From the NCBI GenBank assembly GCA_963835825.1, contig CAWIGZ010000009.1:138081-202080 (forward strand): a stretch of DNA of 64,000 nucleotides. The letters run 5' to 3'. Of the stretch, positions 19,266-28,304 are shown one piece after another. A program made the position numbers and the translations under genes. Positions within the stretch are counted from its first letter, which is position 1, and every line of letters starts with the position of its first letter. Below the pieces are notes generated by a model. It saw nothing but the letters and a program-made list of their open reading frames with translations. It ran no database searches and was not told the DNA's origin. This DNA is from JADGRB01 sp963835825 (lineage in GTDB: Bacteria > Myxococcota_A > Polyangia > Fen-1088).

Positions 19266-19457
19266 TCGACTTGATGGCCTCCTTGACGTCCTTGATTGAG
19301 CTCGACGTCGCGGATGACGCCGGGACTCGATGAGATCCGCGCAAGCGTTTCGCTCGCGGCGGCGGCGACAGGACGGCGGCGCAACACCTGCGCCCCGCCG
19401 CCCGCCGAATCCCCGAAACGGGCCGTGGAATGCCCGTTGCACCTTGGCGCGGACATC

Positions 19458-20813
19458 ATGAACCTTCTATGCGCGGTCGATTTCACGGCCCGGGGCCAGG
19501 CTGCGGCGAACATCGCCGTCCATCTGGCCGGCCGCACCGGGGGCTCCGTCGAGCTCATCCACGTGACGGGAGCGAGGACGGCGAACATTCTGGCGTGGGC
19601 GGCGGGCCCGGCTGTTCTCGACGAGAAATTGCGGGCCGAGATCGACGCCCGCCTGGCGGCTGAATGCGATCGCGTCGCCACCCCGGGCGTGCGGGTCTCG
19701 GCGCACGTCTGCGACGGTGAAGTCGAACCGGCGATTCTGAAGCGCGCCCAGAAGATCGGGGCCGATCTGATCGTGGTGGGCGCCCATGCGCGCTCCGGCT
19801 TGCGGCGCTTCCTGTTCGGGAGCGTCGGCGACGAAGCGGTGAGCATCGCCAATCGACCCATCCTCGTCGTCCCCCCTGGCGTCGATCAGCTCGGGTCGAT
19901 GAACGACCCGGCCAGGCGATTGCGCATCACGGTCGCCATGGACGGACGCGCGGGCGGCGCCGCCGCCGTCGCCTTCGCGCGCGACCTGCGCGCGCAGACG
20001 CCGTGCGACGTGACGTTTCTGCGCATCTACTGGGCGATGGAGGAATACGCCCGCCTCGGTCTCGCCGGTCCGCGCGATCCCTTCGAGCCCGACGCGGACG
20101 TGGTGGCCGATCTGGAACGGGAGGTTCGCCTGGCGGTCGCCTTCCTGCCGGGCACCGGCAGCACGTCGATCGTCGTCGAGCCGGTCTGGGGAGATCCCGC
20201 CGCCAAGGTCCTCGAGTTCGCGCGCCGGGGCGGCGACCAGCTGGTCGACAATCTGGTGATCGTGGGGGCCGAGAGCCGACACGGGCTGGCGCGAATCACC
20301 CACCCGGCCATCGTGACGGCCCACGAAGCGACCGGGATCCCGGTGGTCTTCGTCCCCCCCAAAGAGGGGTCGGCGCCGGGGAAGAGCGTCCCGGCCATCA
20401 GGACTGTCCTGGCGCCGACCGACCTGTCGCGCGAGGGGAACCGCGCCGTCTCGTTCGCCTACGGCATGGTGGCCGCTCAGGGAGGCGTCGTCGAGCTCAT
20501 CCACGTTTGCGAGCAAGCGGAGGGCGGGGAGAAGTCGACGGCCGACGAACGGGATCGCACCGAGGCGCAGCTCCGGGCGCTCATCCCCCGGGACGCGGCG
20601 GAACGCGACATCACCACGCACATCACGCTGGTGGACGGCGGCCCCGCCGCTGAGGCGATCGTCGAGGCGGCAGAGCGCCTGGTGGTCGACGCGATCGTGA
20701 TGGCGTCGCATGGTGACGGGGGGGCGCTGCAATCGTTGCTCGGCTCGGTGTCGCACGCCGTGGTCGATCGCTCCCGCCGGCCGGTCTCGATCATCCCCAG
20801 CCTGGAACGGTAG
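19458..20813 (+). CDS. Universal stress protein with three tandem USP domains
   Basis: 451 residues from ATG 19458 (MNLLCAVDF); the longer in-frame reading upstream is low-complexity. Three USP folds: ~1-145 (ends GAHARSGLRRFLFGSV), ~155-300 (ends VGAESRHGLARITHP, no GS loop) and ~315-451 (ends ASHGDGGALQSLLGSV). Domains 1 and 3 keep the GS part of the nucleotide-binding G-X2-G-X9-G(S/T) loop; in domain 1 the second Gly is Ala. Domain 2 lacks it and is probably structural. USPs are stress and energy-state proteins; three in one chain is uncommon, two being the usual tandem form. Confidence 0.85.
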   Translation: MNLLCAVDFTARGQAAANIAVHLAGRTGGSVELIHVTGARTANILAWAAGPAVLDEKLRAEIDARLAAECDRVATPGVRVSAHVCDGEVEPAILKRAQKIGADLIVVGAHARSGLRRFLFGSVGDEAVSIANRPILVVPPGVDQLGSMNDPARRLRITVAMDGRAGGAAAVAFARDLRAQTPCDVTFLRIYWAMEEYARLGLAGPRDPFEPDADVVADLEREVRLAVAFLPGTGSTSIVVEPVWGDPAAKVLEFARRGGDQLVDNLVIVGAESRHGLARITHPAIVTAHEATGIPVVFVPPKEGSAPGKSVPAIRTVLAPTDLSREGNRAVSFAYGMVAAQGGVVELIHVCEQAEGGEKSTADERDRTEAQLRALIPRDAAERDITTHITLVDGGPAAEAIVEAAERLVVDAIVMASHGDGGALQSLLGSVSHAVVDRSRRPVSIIPSLER

Positions 20814-20928
20814 CCGCCGGCGTCGGCTGTCATCCGGCCGCACCCTGGATCCTAGAGACGGCCCTTCGACCCGAGCCTTGCGCTTTTCGGGGGTCGCCCT
20901 ACGTTCTTGTACAAGCTCGGCCCTCCCC

Positions 20929-21384
20929 ATGTCGCACAACGGTCTGCATTTCCTGAGACCAATCGAGGCCGCCCCTGAGGTGGCCGGCGACGGCCGTTCA
21001 GCGCCGCCTCGACTCCTTCTCATCGAGGACGAAGAGGCGATCCGCGAATCGCTCGCCGAGGCGCTGGAGGAGGACGGGTTCCAGGTCGTGGTGGCGGCAA
21101 ACGGCCGGGAGGCCCTCCAGTTGCTGCGAAACGGCCCGCGCCCCTCCGCCATCCTCCTCGATCTCATGATGCCGGTGATGGACGGCTGGGAATTCCGCCG
21201 CGAACAGTTGAACGATCCGTCGTTGCGTGACATTCCGGTGCTGGTCGTCAGCGCGTCGGGATCCAGCCCCGACCGACTCCGGTCGCAGCTGGGCGACGTC
21301 CAGCTGATCCCGAAGCCCGTCCCATATGTCGAGCTCTTGAAGGCGCTCGACCGGGCCTGCGCCCTGGCCGCCTCAGCCGCCTGA
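20929..21384 (+). CDS. Single-domain response regulator (CheY-like)
   Basis: 151 residues from ATG 20929: a ~27-residue Pro/Ala leader and one receiver domain, no output domain. Acidic pocket LLIEDEE, phospho-acceptor Asp78 in ILLDLMMPVMDGWEF, and Lys in IPKPVPYVELL. It precedes a PAS-PAS-GAF kinase by 146 bp and resembles the regulator at 23701, so the three probably work in one relay. Confidence 0.88.
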   Translation: MSHNGLHFLRPIEAAPEVAGDGRSAPPRLLLIEDEEAIRESLAEALEEDGFQVVVAANGREALQLLRNGPRPSAILLDLMMPVMDGWEFRREQLNDPSLRDIPVLVVSASGSSPDRLRSQLGDVQLIPKPVPYVELLKALDRACALAASAA

Positions 21385-21530
21385 CCTTCATCGCGCCTGC
21401 CGGAGGGCGGCCTGAGGAAGGTAGCCGTCCGAGCATCCAGGAAGCTCGGCGGTGATCTTCCTGACCGGGATCTTCCCGTCGGGTCTTCCGATCGTCCAGG
21501 CGGAATGTAAGCTATTGACCTACGCGGCAA

Positions 21531-23682
21531 ATGAGCGCGGTCGAAAATGCTCGCCAGCGAGAGGTCGAGGAGGAGGCGGTCGACCTGCTGACCTTGCTCA
21601 TCGAGCAGGTGGTCGACTACGCCATATTCGTCGTCGACAAGAAGGGCAACATCGCCTCATGGAATCCGGGGGCCGAACGAATCAAGGGATATGCCCCCGA
21701 GGAGATCATCGGCAAGCCCTATTCGATCTTCTTTACCGAAGAAGACCGGGCCGCCGGCAAACCGAACACCATCCTCACGCACGCCCGGACGCACGGCCGA
21801 TATCAGGAGGAGGGCTGGCGCGTGCGCAAGGACGGCAGCTGCTTCTGGGCGTCGGTCGTCGTCACCGCTCTGCACGATCGGTGCGGGGCGTTTCGGGGAT
21901 TCGCGAAGATCACGCGGGATCTGACCGAGCGGCGCGAGGCGGAGGAGGCCGCCCGCGTCGCGGTGGCGGAGCAGGCCGCTCGACGCCAGGCCGAGCTCGA
22001 CGAGCGGGAGATGCGGCGATCGCGCGATCAGCTCGACCTCATCCTTCGGAGTATCAGCGAAGGGGTGACGGTCCAATCGGCCGAGCACAAGTTCATCTTC
22101 GCCAACGAGGCGGGGGCGCGCCTGTGTGGATTCGACTCCGCCGAAGAATTCCTGGCGGCCTCCCGCGAGGAGATTTTCGACAAGTTCGAGATCCTGCGCG
22201 AAGACGGGACGCTGTTCCCGCTCGAAGAGCTGCCCGGGCGGCTCGCGCTGCAGGGCCAGCCCTCGAACGCCGTCGTGCGATTCCGGGTCAAGCGCACCGG
22301 CGAAGAGCGGTGGTCGTTCGTGTCCGGCGCCCCCGTCCTCGATCGAAATGGAAACGTGGACCTCTCGGTCAGTGTCTTTCGGGAGTTCACCGACCGGCGC
22401 CGGAGCGAGGAGGCCTGGCAGTTCCTGGCCGATGCGAGCGCCGCGCTGGCGGCGTCGCTGAACTATCGAAGTGACGCTCAAGCAGGTCGCGGAGCTGGCC
22501 GTCCCGACAATCGCCGACTGGTCGGGCGTCGATATCCTGATGCCCGACGGGTCGCTCGAGCAGCTCGCCGTCGCGCACGTCGACGGCGCCAAACGCGAGC
22601 TGGCCAAGGAGTGGCGGCGGCGGTGGCCTCCCCGCCCGGAGAGCGCCCCGTATCGGGTGCTCCGGACCGGGCTGCCGGAGCTGCTCCCGGAGATCACGGT
22701 CGAGGCGATCGAGGCGGGCACGCCCGATCCGGAGCAGCGCCGGGTCGCGCTGCAGCTCGGGTTGCGCTCGGCCATGGTGGTGCCGCTCGTCGTGGGGAAA
22801 GAGGCGATCGGCACGCTGTCGTTCCTGACGGCCGAGTCGGGGCGGCTCTACGGAACCCGGGACCTGATTCTGGCGACGGAGATCGGCCGGCGCGCCTCCC
22901 TGGCCATCGAGAACGCGCGGGCCTACACCGAGGCGCGGGAGGCGGTCCGCACCCGTGACAACTTCCTGGCCATCGCCTCGCACGAGCTGCGGACGCCTCT
23001 CTCCGCGCTCAGCGTCCTCATCTCATCGCTGGTGCGCGCGGCCGCCAGCGGCCGCCTCCTCAAGCTGACCCCGCAGGCCCTCAGCGAGCGGATGACCAAG
23101 GCGGAGCGGCAGACGACGCAGCTCGCTCGGCTGGTGGATCGTCTTCTGGACGTGAGCCGGCTCTCTACGCGCGATCTGGCGCTCGAGCGGGAGCGGACCG
23201 ATCTGGCCGACCTCACCCGGGACGTCGTCTCGCGATACGAAGAGGCCGCGGCGGAGACCGGCAGTCGGATCGAGCTCACCAGCGTCGGGCCGGCGGTCGG
23301 TTGGTGGGACCGCAGCCGCCTGGATCAGGTTGTGACGAACCTGGTGGGGAACGCCGTGAAGTACGGACAGGGCGCGCCGATCACCGTGTCGGTCAGCTCG
23401 GGGATGTCGGGGCACGTACGGTTGACGGTGCGTGACGACGGCCCGGGCATCCCGCTCGAGCACCAGGAGCGGATCTTCGGTCAGTTCGAGCGAGCCAATG
23501 ATTCGGAGAACCTGCCGGGCATGGGCCTCGGTCTCTGGCTGGTGAGGCGAATCGTCACCGCCCACGGCGGAGCCGTCAACGTCGACAGCCTCCCGGGGCG
23601 GGGCGCCACCTTCAGTGTCCTGCTTCCCGTCGGTGAGCAGGAAAACGCTCCCCCCGACGGAAACTTTCCCGTCCAATTCTGA
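21531..23682 (+). pseudogene. PAS-PAS-GAF sensor histidine kinase, one frameshift
   Basis: Read as one ~715-residue soluble kinase if one extra base near 22465 is removed. ATG 21531. PAS1 (~25-130: YAIFVVDKKGNIASWNPGAE, YSIFFTEED, SCFWASVVV), coiled coil, PAS2 (~170-290: EGVTVQSAEHKFIFANEAG), then GAF from VAELAVPTIADWSGVDIL, HisKA with SHELRTPLSAL, and HATPase with NLVGNAVKYGQG, DDGPGI and GMGLGLWLV. At the break, SLNY-R joins SLNY-EVTLKQVAEL in the other frame. No TM helix. The flanking receiver-only proteins are its likely targets. I judge the shift more likely a sequencing indel than real loss. Confidence 0.85.
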
Positions 23683-23700
23683 AGGCCGATCTTTGTTCAC

Positions 23701-24090
23701 ATGACAGGCGCGGCTGACAGTCCCGGGGAGTACATCCTGGTCGTCGAGGACGACAAGGACCTGCGTGACAGCCTCTGTGAGGCGCTCGAGCTGGAGGGCT
23801 ACGTCGCGGTCTCGGCCGAGAATGGCCAGGCCGCGCTCCGTCACCTGGCGACCGGCCGCCAGCCATGCATCATCCTCCTCGACCTGATGATGCCGGTCAT
23901 GGACGGCTGGACGTTCCACCAGGAATTGCAGAAGGACCGGGCGCGCGCCGCGATTCCGGTCGTCGTGATGACCGCCGCCCCCCCCGCGCGCGCTGCGGCG
24001 ATCGCGCCCCAGGCGATCCTCTACAAGCCGCTGCACATGGGCAGGGTCATCGACGTCGTGCAGGAGCACTGCCCCGGCGGAGCCGCCTAG
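23701..24090 (+). CDS. Single-domain response regulator (CheY-like)
   Basis: 129 residues, starting 18 bp after the kinase stop, so co-transcribed with it. Acidic pocket LVVEDDKD, phospho-acceptor Asp61 in ILLDLMMPVMDGWTF, Thr in VMTAAPP, Lys in ILYKPLHMG. No output domain. It is close in sequence to the regulator at 20929, suggesting duplication. Confidence 0.9.
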   Translation: MTGAADSPGEYILVVEDDKDLRDSLCEALELEGYVAVSAENGQAALRHLATGRQPCIILLDLMMPVMDGWTFHQELQKDRARAAIPVVVMTAAPPARAAAIAPQAILYKPLHMGRVIDVVQEHCPGGAA

Positions 24091-24206
24091 CTCGTTCCCT
24101 CGGCGCGATCTCCAGAATCAGGCGGGCATCCATTGCAAATGCCCGGCTCGAGCACCACGTTAGAAGCTCGATGATCTGCAGAAACGCCATCCCGGGGTAT
24201 TGAACC

Positions 24207-24818
24207 ATGACAAGCTCAGTTTCAGCTTCGATTCCAGATCCGAGCCGAGAGGTGCCGCGCAGGCTGTGGGATCCGCCGCGTCGCCTGTTGAAGAGTCTGC
24301 GACGGTATCAAGCGAGCCGACGACGCCGTGGCCTTCTCGCGACCGGCGTTCGATACCTCTCCGTCCTCGAGCACCGCTTCTGGAGCGTGGTGACCGGGGC
24401 CGACATCCCCTTGAACTGCCGTCTCGGGGGCGGCCTCTTGCTCGTTCACGCGAACGGGATCGTCATCCACCCCGACGCGACGGTCGGCCCCAATTGCCTG
24501 ATTCTCCAGCAGGTGACGCTGACGGCAGGGGTGACGATCGGGGGGCACGTGGACATCGGCGCGGGCGCCAAGATCATCCGGCCGATCTCGATCGGAGACC
24601 ACGCCAATGTCGGAGCCAACGCCGTGGTGCTCTCCGACGTTCCGGGGGGCGCGACTGCGGTGGGCATCCCAGCTCGCGTCATTCTGCCGGGGGATACGGA
24701 CCCGCCGGCGCGGTTCACCCGGACCGCGCCCGACGGGCAACGAGAAAATAGCGACGGGCGCGGCTACGACCGACTCGGCTCTTCGGCCGCACCAAGCATC
24801 CAGTGCGTAGAACCGTAG
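24207..24818 (+). CDS. Left-handed beta-helix acetyltransferase (serine acetyltransferase-like)
   Basis: 203 residues. A basic N-terminus is followed at ~70-160 by hexapeptide-repeat turns: LLVHANGIVIHPDATVGPN, QQVTLTAGVTIGGHVDIGAG, RPISIGDHANVGANAVVLSD and a closing VPGGATAVGIPARV. The His of LVHANGIVIH sits where CysE has its catalytic His. The N-terminal helical domain of true CysE is missing, so it is closer to short SAT-like enzymes seen in polysaccharide or siderophore modification. The last ~13 residues overlap a sequence shared with an IS end at 32.3 kb, so the C-terminus may have been altered. Confidence 0.75.
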   Translation: MTSSVSASIPDPSREVPRRLWDPPRRLLKSLRRYQASRRRRGLLATGVRYLSVLEHRFWSVVTGADIPLNCRLGGGLLLVHANGIVIHPDATVGPNCLILQQVTLTAGVTIGGHVDIGAGAKIIRPISIGDHANVGANAVVLSDVPGGATAVGIPARVILPGDTDPPARFTRTAPDGQRENSDGRGYDRLGSSAAPSIQCVEP

Positions 24819-24823
24819 AACCA
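24780..24823. repeat. Solitary copy of an IS-end-like sequence
   Basis: About 42 bp (TTCGGCCGCACC...GTAGAACCGTAGAACCA) match the sequence ending the ISL3 remnant at 32316-32357, with roughly eight differences and an identical GTAGAACCGTAGAACCA core. Probably the scar of the same element. Confidence 0.5.
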
Positions 24824-24846
24824 ATTTTCAATCGAGGCGCGGTGTT

Positions 24847-26457
24847 TCAGAGCTTGGTCGAGTCCAGGACGAAGACGTCGACGGCGTCGTGATCGGGGAT
24901 GGCGAGGAAGAGGCGCGAGCCGCGGGCGGTGAGGGCGATGGGGCGCTCGTCGGCGTCGCTGCCGGAAACGGAGTAGGTCCAGCTCTGGGAGCGGGCGGAG
25001 GAGCCGTCGGGCGTCAAGCGGACGAGGATGACGTCGTCCGTCGACACGCGCTGGCTGAGCTGCCAGCAGTAGCTCGTGTTCGTGCCAACGACCGTGTAGT
25101 GGTCGGTGTAGTGAACGTAGCGGTACACCATCCAAAGGGTGCCGTCAGAGGTGGACGCGAGGGCGACGGTCTCGGGGACGACCCCCTCCGTCTGGCAGAC
25201 GACGGGGGTGCAGGTGTAAGAGCTCCGGTAGCAGGGCTCCGCGCTGCGGGGGTACGGCGTGGTGCCCGAGACGGGGTGGTCTTGACCGACAGTGGCGCCG
25301 TCGGAATAGGTGACGACGATGCCATCGGCCGTGGTGCGGGCGACGCCGAGCAGCCCCGAGAGCCCCGCGGCGGCCGGGTGGCCCTCGAACCTGCCGTCCG
25401 TGCGGAAGTCCGTGAGAGTCTGCCCGTCGATCCACTCGGTGTAGTGGTAGCGGACGTTCGAGTCCAGGGTCGAATCGATGATGCGGAGCCGTCCAAGCGA
25501 GTCGACGACGGCGACGACGTCATAGCCGCGATCCGACGGGGACGCCGTCCGATTCCAGATCCCGGGCGCCGCGCGTTCGTAGACCGAGAAGCCGTTGCTG
25601 TGCGTGTTGGACAGGACCGCGCGCGGCTGACCGGCGGCGCCCGAGCCGGGAATGACGGCACCCACGCCGATGCCGTCCTCCACGGTGCCGTAGGGCCCCA
25701 GCCGGATCCCGTCCTTGTAGACGAAGTCGGCCGACCAGGCCGACGACCCGCGGGTCCAAAGCGCGTAGAAGCGGTCGAAGACGCCGGTCGTTCCCGGGTC
25801 CTGCGTCGCCGCGAGGAGGGAGGGCGTGTCCGCGCCGTCGAGGACCACCGCGAGGGTGTAGCCGCAGACGCCGGTGGGCTCGACCGACACCCCGGAGGGA
25901 GCCACCGTGGCCAGGTGCTCGGTGGAACGGAAGCCGACCACCGCGCCGACCGTCGACGAGGCCGGCGCAATCGAGACGTTGTCGTTGTCGGTGGCGACGC
26001 CGTTCGTCAGGCGGGCGGTGAGCAGCGCGGGCGACTTCGAGGTGAGGATCTTCCCGGTCACCGCCGCGCCGCTGCAGTTGGTGCCGACCGGGACGACGAC
26101 GGACCCAGCGCCCGCCGTGCCGCCAAGCCCGCCGGCCGCGCCCCCCGCGCCCGTGCCGGCGCCCCCCGCGCCTCCACCGCCGCCCGCGCCGCCCCCGGCG
26201 CTCCCCGCGGCGCCACCGCCGCCCGCTCCGCCCCCGCCCGCTCCGGTCGCCGCGGAGCCACCGCCTCCGCCCTCGCCGCCGGTCCCGCCGGTCTGTCCGT
26301 TGCCGCCCAGACTCCCACCGGATCCCCCGGCGCCACCGGTCCCGGTGCTCGCGGTCAGGCCCGACCCGCCACCCCCGCAAGCCTGGAGGCTCGAGACAGC
26401 GAGCGTCGCGCAGAAGATCGCGTGGCCGATCGACGAGAATACTGGTCTCGGTCTCAG
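24847..26457 (-). CDS. Secreted lipoprotein with long Gly-rich linker and beta-propeller-like domain
   Basis: About 536 residues. The signal peptide and lipobox (VSSLQAC, then GGGGSG) come first, followed by a ~110-residue almost pure Gly/Ala/Thr/Ser linker, then a ~400-residue domain of repeated short strands (GYTLAVVLDGAD, FDRFYALWTRGSSAWSADF, DGTLWMVYRYVHY) that looks like a propeller or WD-like sensor. No ATG/GTG/TTG is available in frame before the signal; I use CTG 26457, which has AAGGAGG four bases upstream. A base error at the start is the alternative. Gly-rich linkers after a lipobox are typical of myxobacterial surface lipoproteins. Function unknown. Confidence 0.7.
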   Translation of the reverse strand: MRPRPVFSSIGHAIFCATLAVSSLQACGGGGSGLTASTGTGGAGGSGGSLGGNGQTGGTGGEGGGGGSAATGAGGGGAGGGGAAGSAGGGAGGGGGAGGAGTGAGGAAGGLGGTAGAGSVVVPVGTNCSGAAVTGKILTSKSPALLTARLTNGVATDNDNVSIAPASSTVGAVVGFRSTEHLATVAPSGVSVEPTGVCGYTLAVVLDGADTPSLLAATQDPGTTGVFDRFYALWTRGSSAWSADFVYKDGIRLGPYGTVEDGIGVGAVIPGSGAAGQPRAVLSNTHSNGFSVYERAAPGIWNRTASPSDRGYDVVAVVDSLGRLRIIDSTLDSNVRYHYTEWIDGQTLTDFRTDGRFEGHPAAAGLSGLLGVARTTADGIVVTYSDGATVGQDHPVSGTTPYPRSAEPCYRSSYTCTPVVCQTEGVVPETVALASTSDGTLWMVYRYVHYTDHYTVVGTNTSYCWQLSQRVSTDDVILVRLTPDGSSARSQSWTYSVSGSDADERPIALTARGSRLFLAIPDHDAVDVFVLDSTKL

Positions 26458-26540
26458 GGGCCCTCCTTCGCGATACCAGAAGCGTTCAGGCTATCGCGAC
26501 GTCGTTGGGATGGCAACGAGCGAGCGGCGCGCCCGCCGCT

Positions 26541-27533
26541 TCAGTTCGACCCGGTCAGGTCGGCGAACAGATCTTCGGTCTTCGGGCGCTGTTCGATCAG
26601 CTTCAGCGTCAGCAGTTGGTCGGCCAGGGTGTTCCAGCGGGCGTGCTCCATGCTGCCGAGCCCGCGGGCCTTGGTGCCCGGCGTTTCGATGAGGGCCTTC
26701 TGGGCCAGGGCGGCGTCGGCCAGGGCGGCGGCTTCCATTGCCGGGTTCAGCCGGGCCAGGACGGCGTTGGTCGCGCTGGGATCGTCGAGGTAGCGGCGCC
26801 AGCCGGCCTGGCTGGCCTGGACGAAGGCGCGGACCACCGCCGGCTTGTCGCGCAAGAGCGCCCGCCGCGTGACGATCACCGTCGCATACGGGTTGTAGCC
26901 CGCTTCGGCGACCAGGAAGACCTTCGGGTCGCCGCCCTTGCGCTTGGCGGTGAGAGGCTCGGACGTCACGTAGCACTGCTGCGCGAACATCGGATCGGCC
27001 AGGAAGCGAGCCAGGCCGCCGTCGTAGGGGACGACCTTCACGCCGTCCCACGAGAACTTCTGCTTGAGGAACGCCGCGTACGGGAGGCCGGTCTCGAGGG
27101 CGAGCGTGCCGCCGCGAAACAGCTCGCCGATGCTCTTGATGCCGCGGGCGTCGTGGGCCATCAGACCCTGGGGGCTGGTCTGGTAGGTCGCGAACACGGC
27201 GACCACGTCGGTGCCGCGCGACTGCCCCATCACCAGCTCGTCGGCGCCGACGGTCCCGAAGTCCGCGCGGCCGGTCGCCACCATCTGCAGGACGGGCGAG
27301 CCGGCGCCGCCGCCCAGGATCTCCACGTCCAGGCCCCGCTGCTTGAAGTCGCCGGCCTCACGCGCGGCGTAAAAGCCGCCGAACTCCGGCTCGGGCACCC
27401 AGTTGAGCGCCAGCGTCACCTTGGCGGGCGCGGCCGCCTCCGGGGACGTCGCGGCCGGCTTGCGACAGCCGAGCGCGCCGGCCAGCACCAGCGCCAGGCA
27501 AAGCGCCGCCCCCACCCTCACGTCGTTGCTCAC
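26541..27533 (-). CDS. ABC transporter substrate-binding lipoprotein, NMT1/THI5-like (ThiY/SsuA family)
   Basis: 330 residues from GTG 27533. Lipobox AGALGC (Cys23). The mature part has the NMT1/THI5 pattern: LALNWVPEPEFGGFYAA, KQRGLDVEILGGG, VATGRADFGTVGADELV. Family members bind pyrimidine precursors of thiamine, aliphatic sulfonates or nitrate; the NW-FGGFY-A start points to the ThiY side. It lies 9 bp after the permease stop, giving the operon order ATPase, permease, binding protein on the minus strand. No TPP riboswitch was recognised upstream, so a thiamine role is unproven. Confidence 0.8.
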   Translation of the reverse strand: MSNDVRVGAALCLALVLAGALGCRKPAATSPEAAAPAKVTLALNWVPEPEFGGFYAAREAGDFKQRGLDVEILGGGAGSPVLQMVATGRADFGTVGADELVMGQSRGTDVVAVFATYQTSPQGLMAHDARGIKSIGELFRGGTLALETGLPYAAFLKQKFSWDGVKVVPYDGGLARFLADPMFAQQCYVTSEPLTAKRKGGDPKVFLVAEAGYNPYATVIVTRRALLRDKPAVVRAFVQASQAGWRRYLDDPSATNAVLARLNPAMEAAALADAALAQKALIETPGTKARGLGSMEHARWNTLADQLLTLKLIEQRPKTEDLFADLTGSN

Positions 27534-27542
27534 ACCGTTCTT

Positions 27543-28304
27543 CTAGCCCCGGGCGCGCAGGCGCCGCAACAGCAGGCCGCCGCCGAGGTTCACCGCCGAG
27601 AACAGGAACAACCCGAGCAGGGACGCCAGCAGCACGGCTCCGAACATCAGATCGGTGCGCAGCTGGCGGTAGGCCGCCATGATGGTGATGCCCAGGCCGG
27701 CGCGCCCCTCTGAAAAGCCGGCCACGAACTCGCCGACGATGGCGCCGATCACCGACAGCCCCGACGCCACCCGCAGCCCGGTCGCCAGGCTGGGCACCGC
27801 CGTCGGCAGCGCCAGCTTGAACAGCGTGTCGAACCGCCCCGCCCCGTAGAGCCGGAACAGATCCGAGAGCCGCGGGTCGACGCTCTTGAAACCGGCCAGC
27901 GTCGCGGCGATGACCGGGAAGACCGAGACGATGAAGGCCGACACGGCCACCGCCCGCAGCCCGGGGCCGAACCAGAGCACCAGCAGCGGGGCGATCGCTA
28001 CGATCGGCACCGTCTGCAGGAACACGGTGTACGGGTAGAGGCCGCGCTCGAGGCCGCGCGACTGCGACAGCAGAACGCCCGCCAGCGTCCCGAACAGCGC
28101 CGAGAGCGCATAGCCGCCCAGCGCCCCCTCGGCGGTGGTGACGAGCGCGGCGCCCAGGACGCCCCGCTCCGCGATCACCGTGTGCAGGATGGCGGAGGGG
28201 GGCGGGAGCAAGAACGCCGGGATCGCCAGCGCGCGCACCGTCGCCTCCCAGGCGAGGACGAACAGGGCCAGCGCCAGCGCCGCCGGCCCCGCCGCCTTAA
28301 GCAT
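27543..28304 (-). CDS. ABC transporter permease (BinPDT, SsuC/ThiX-like)
   Basis: 253 residues from ATG 28304, overlapping the ATPase stop by 8 bp. Six TM helices with the cytoplasmic EAA-type loop (AAGRFDTLFKLALPTAVPSL), which docks on the ATPase. PSAILHTVIAERG near the N-terminus is usual for SsuC/TauC-type permeases. It works with the adjacent ATPase and binding lipoprotein. Confidence 0.88.
   Translation of the reverse strand: MLKAAGPAALALALFVLAWEATVRALAIPAFLLPPPSAILHTVIAERGVLGAALVTTAEGALGGYALSALFGTLAGVLLSQSRGLERGLYPYTVFLQTVPIVAIAPLLVLWFGPGLRAVAVSAFIVSVFPVIAATLAGFKSVDPRLSDLFRLYGAGRFDTLFKLALPTAVPSLATGLRVASGLSVIGAIVGEFVAGFSEGRAGLGITIMAAYRQLRTDLMFGAVLLASLLGLFLFSAVNLGGGLLLRRLRARG

Noticed and set aside
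25874..26692. Long Pro-rich plus-strand protein
   Set aside because: It is the antisense of the Gly-rich lipoprotein linker; no RBS and no domain.
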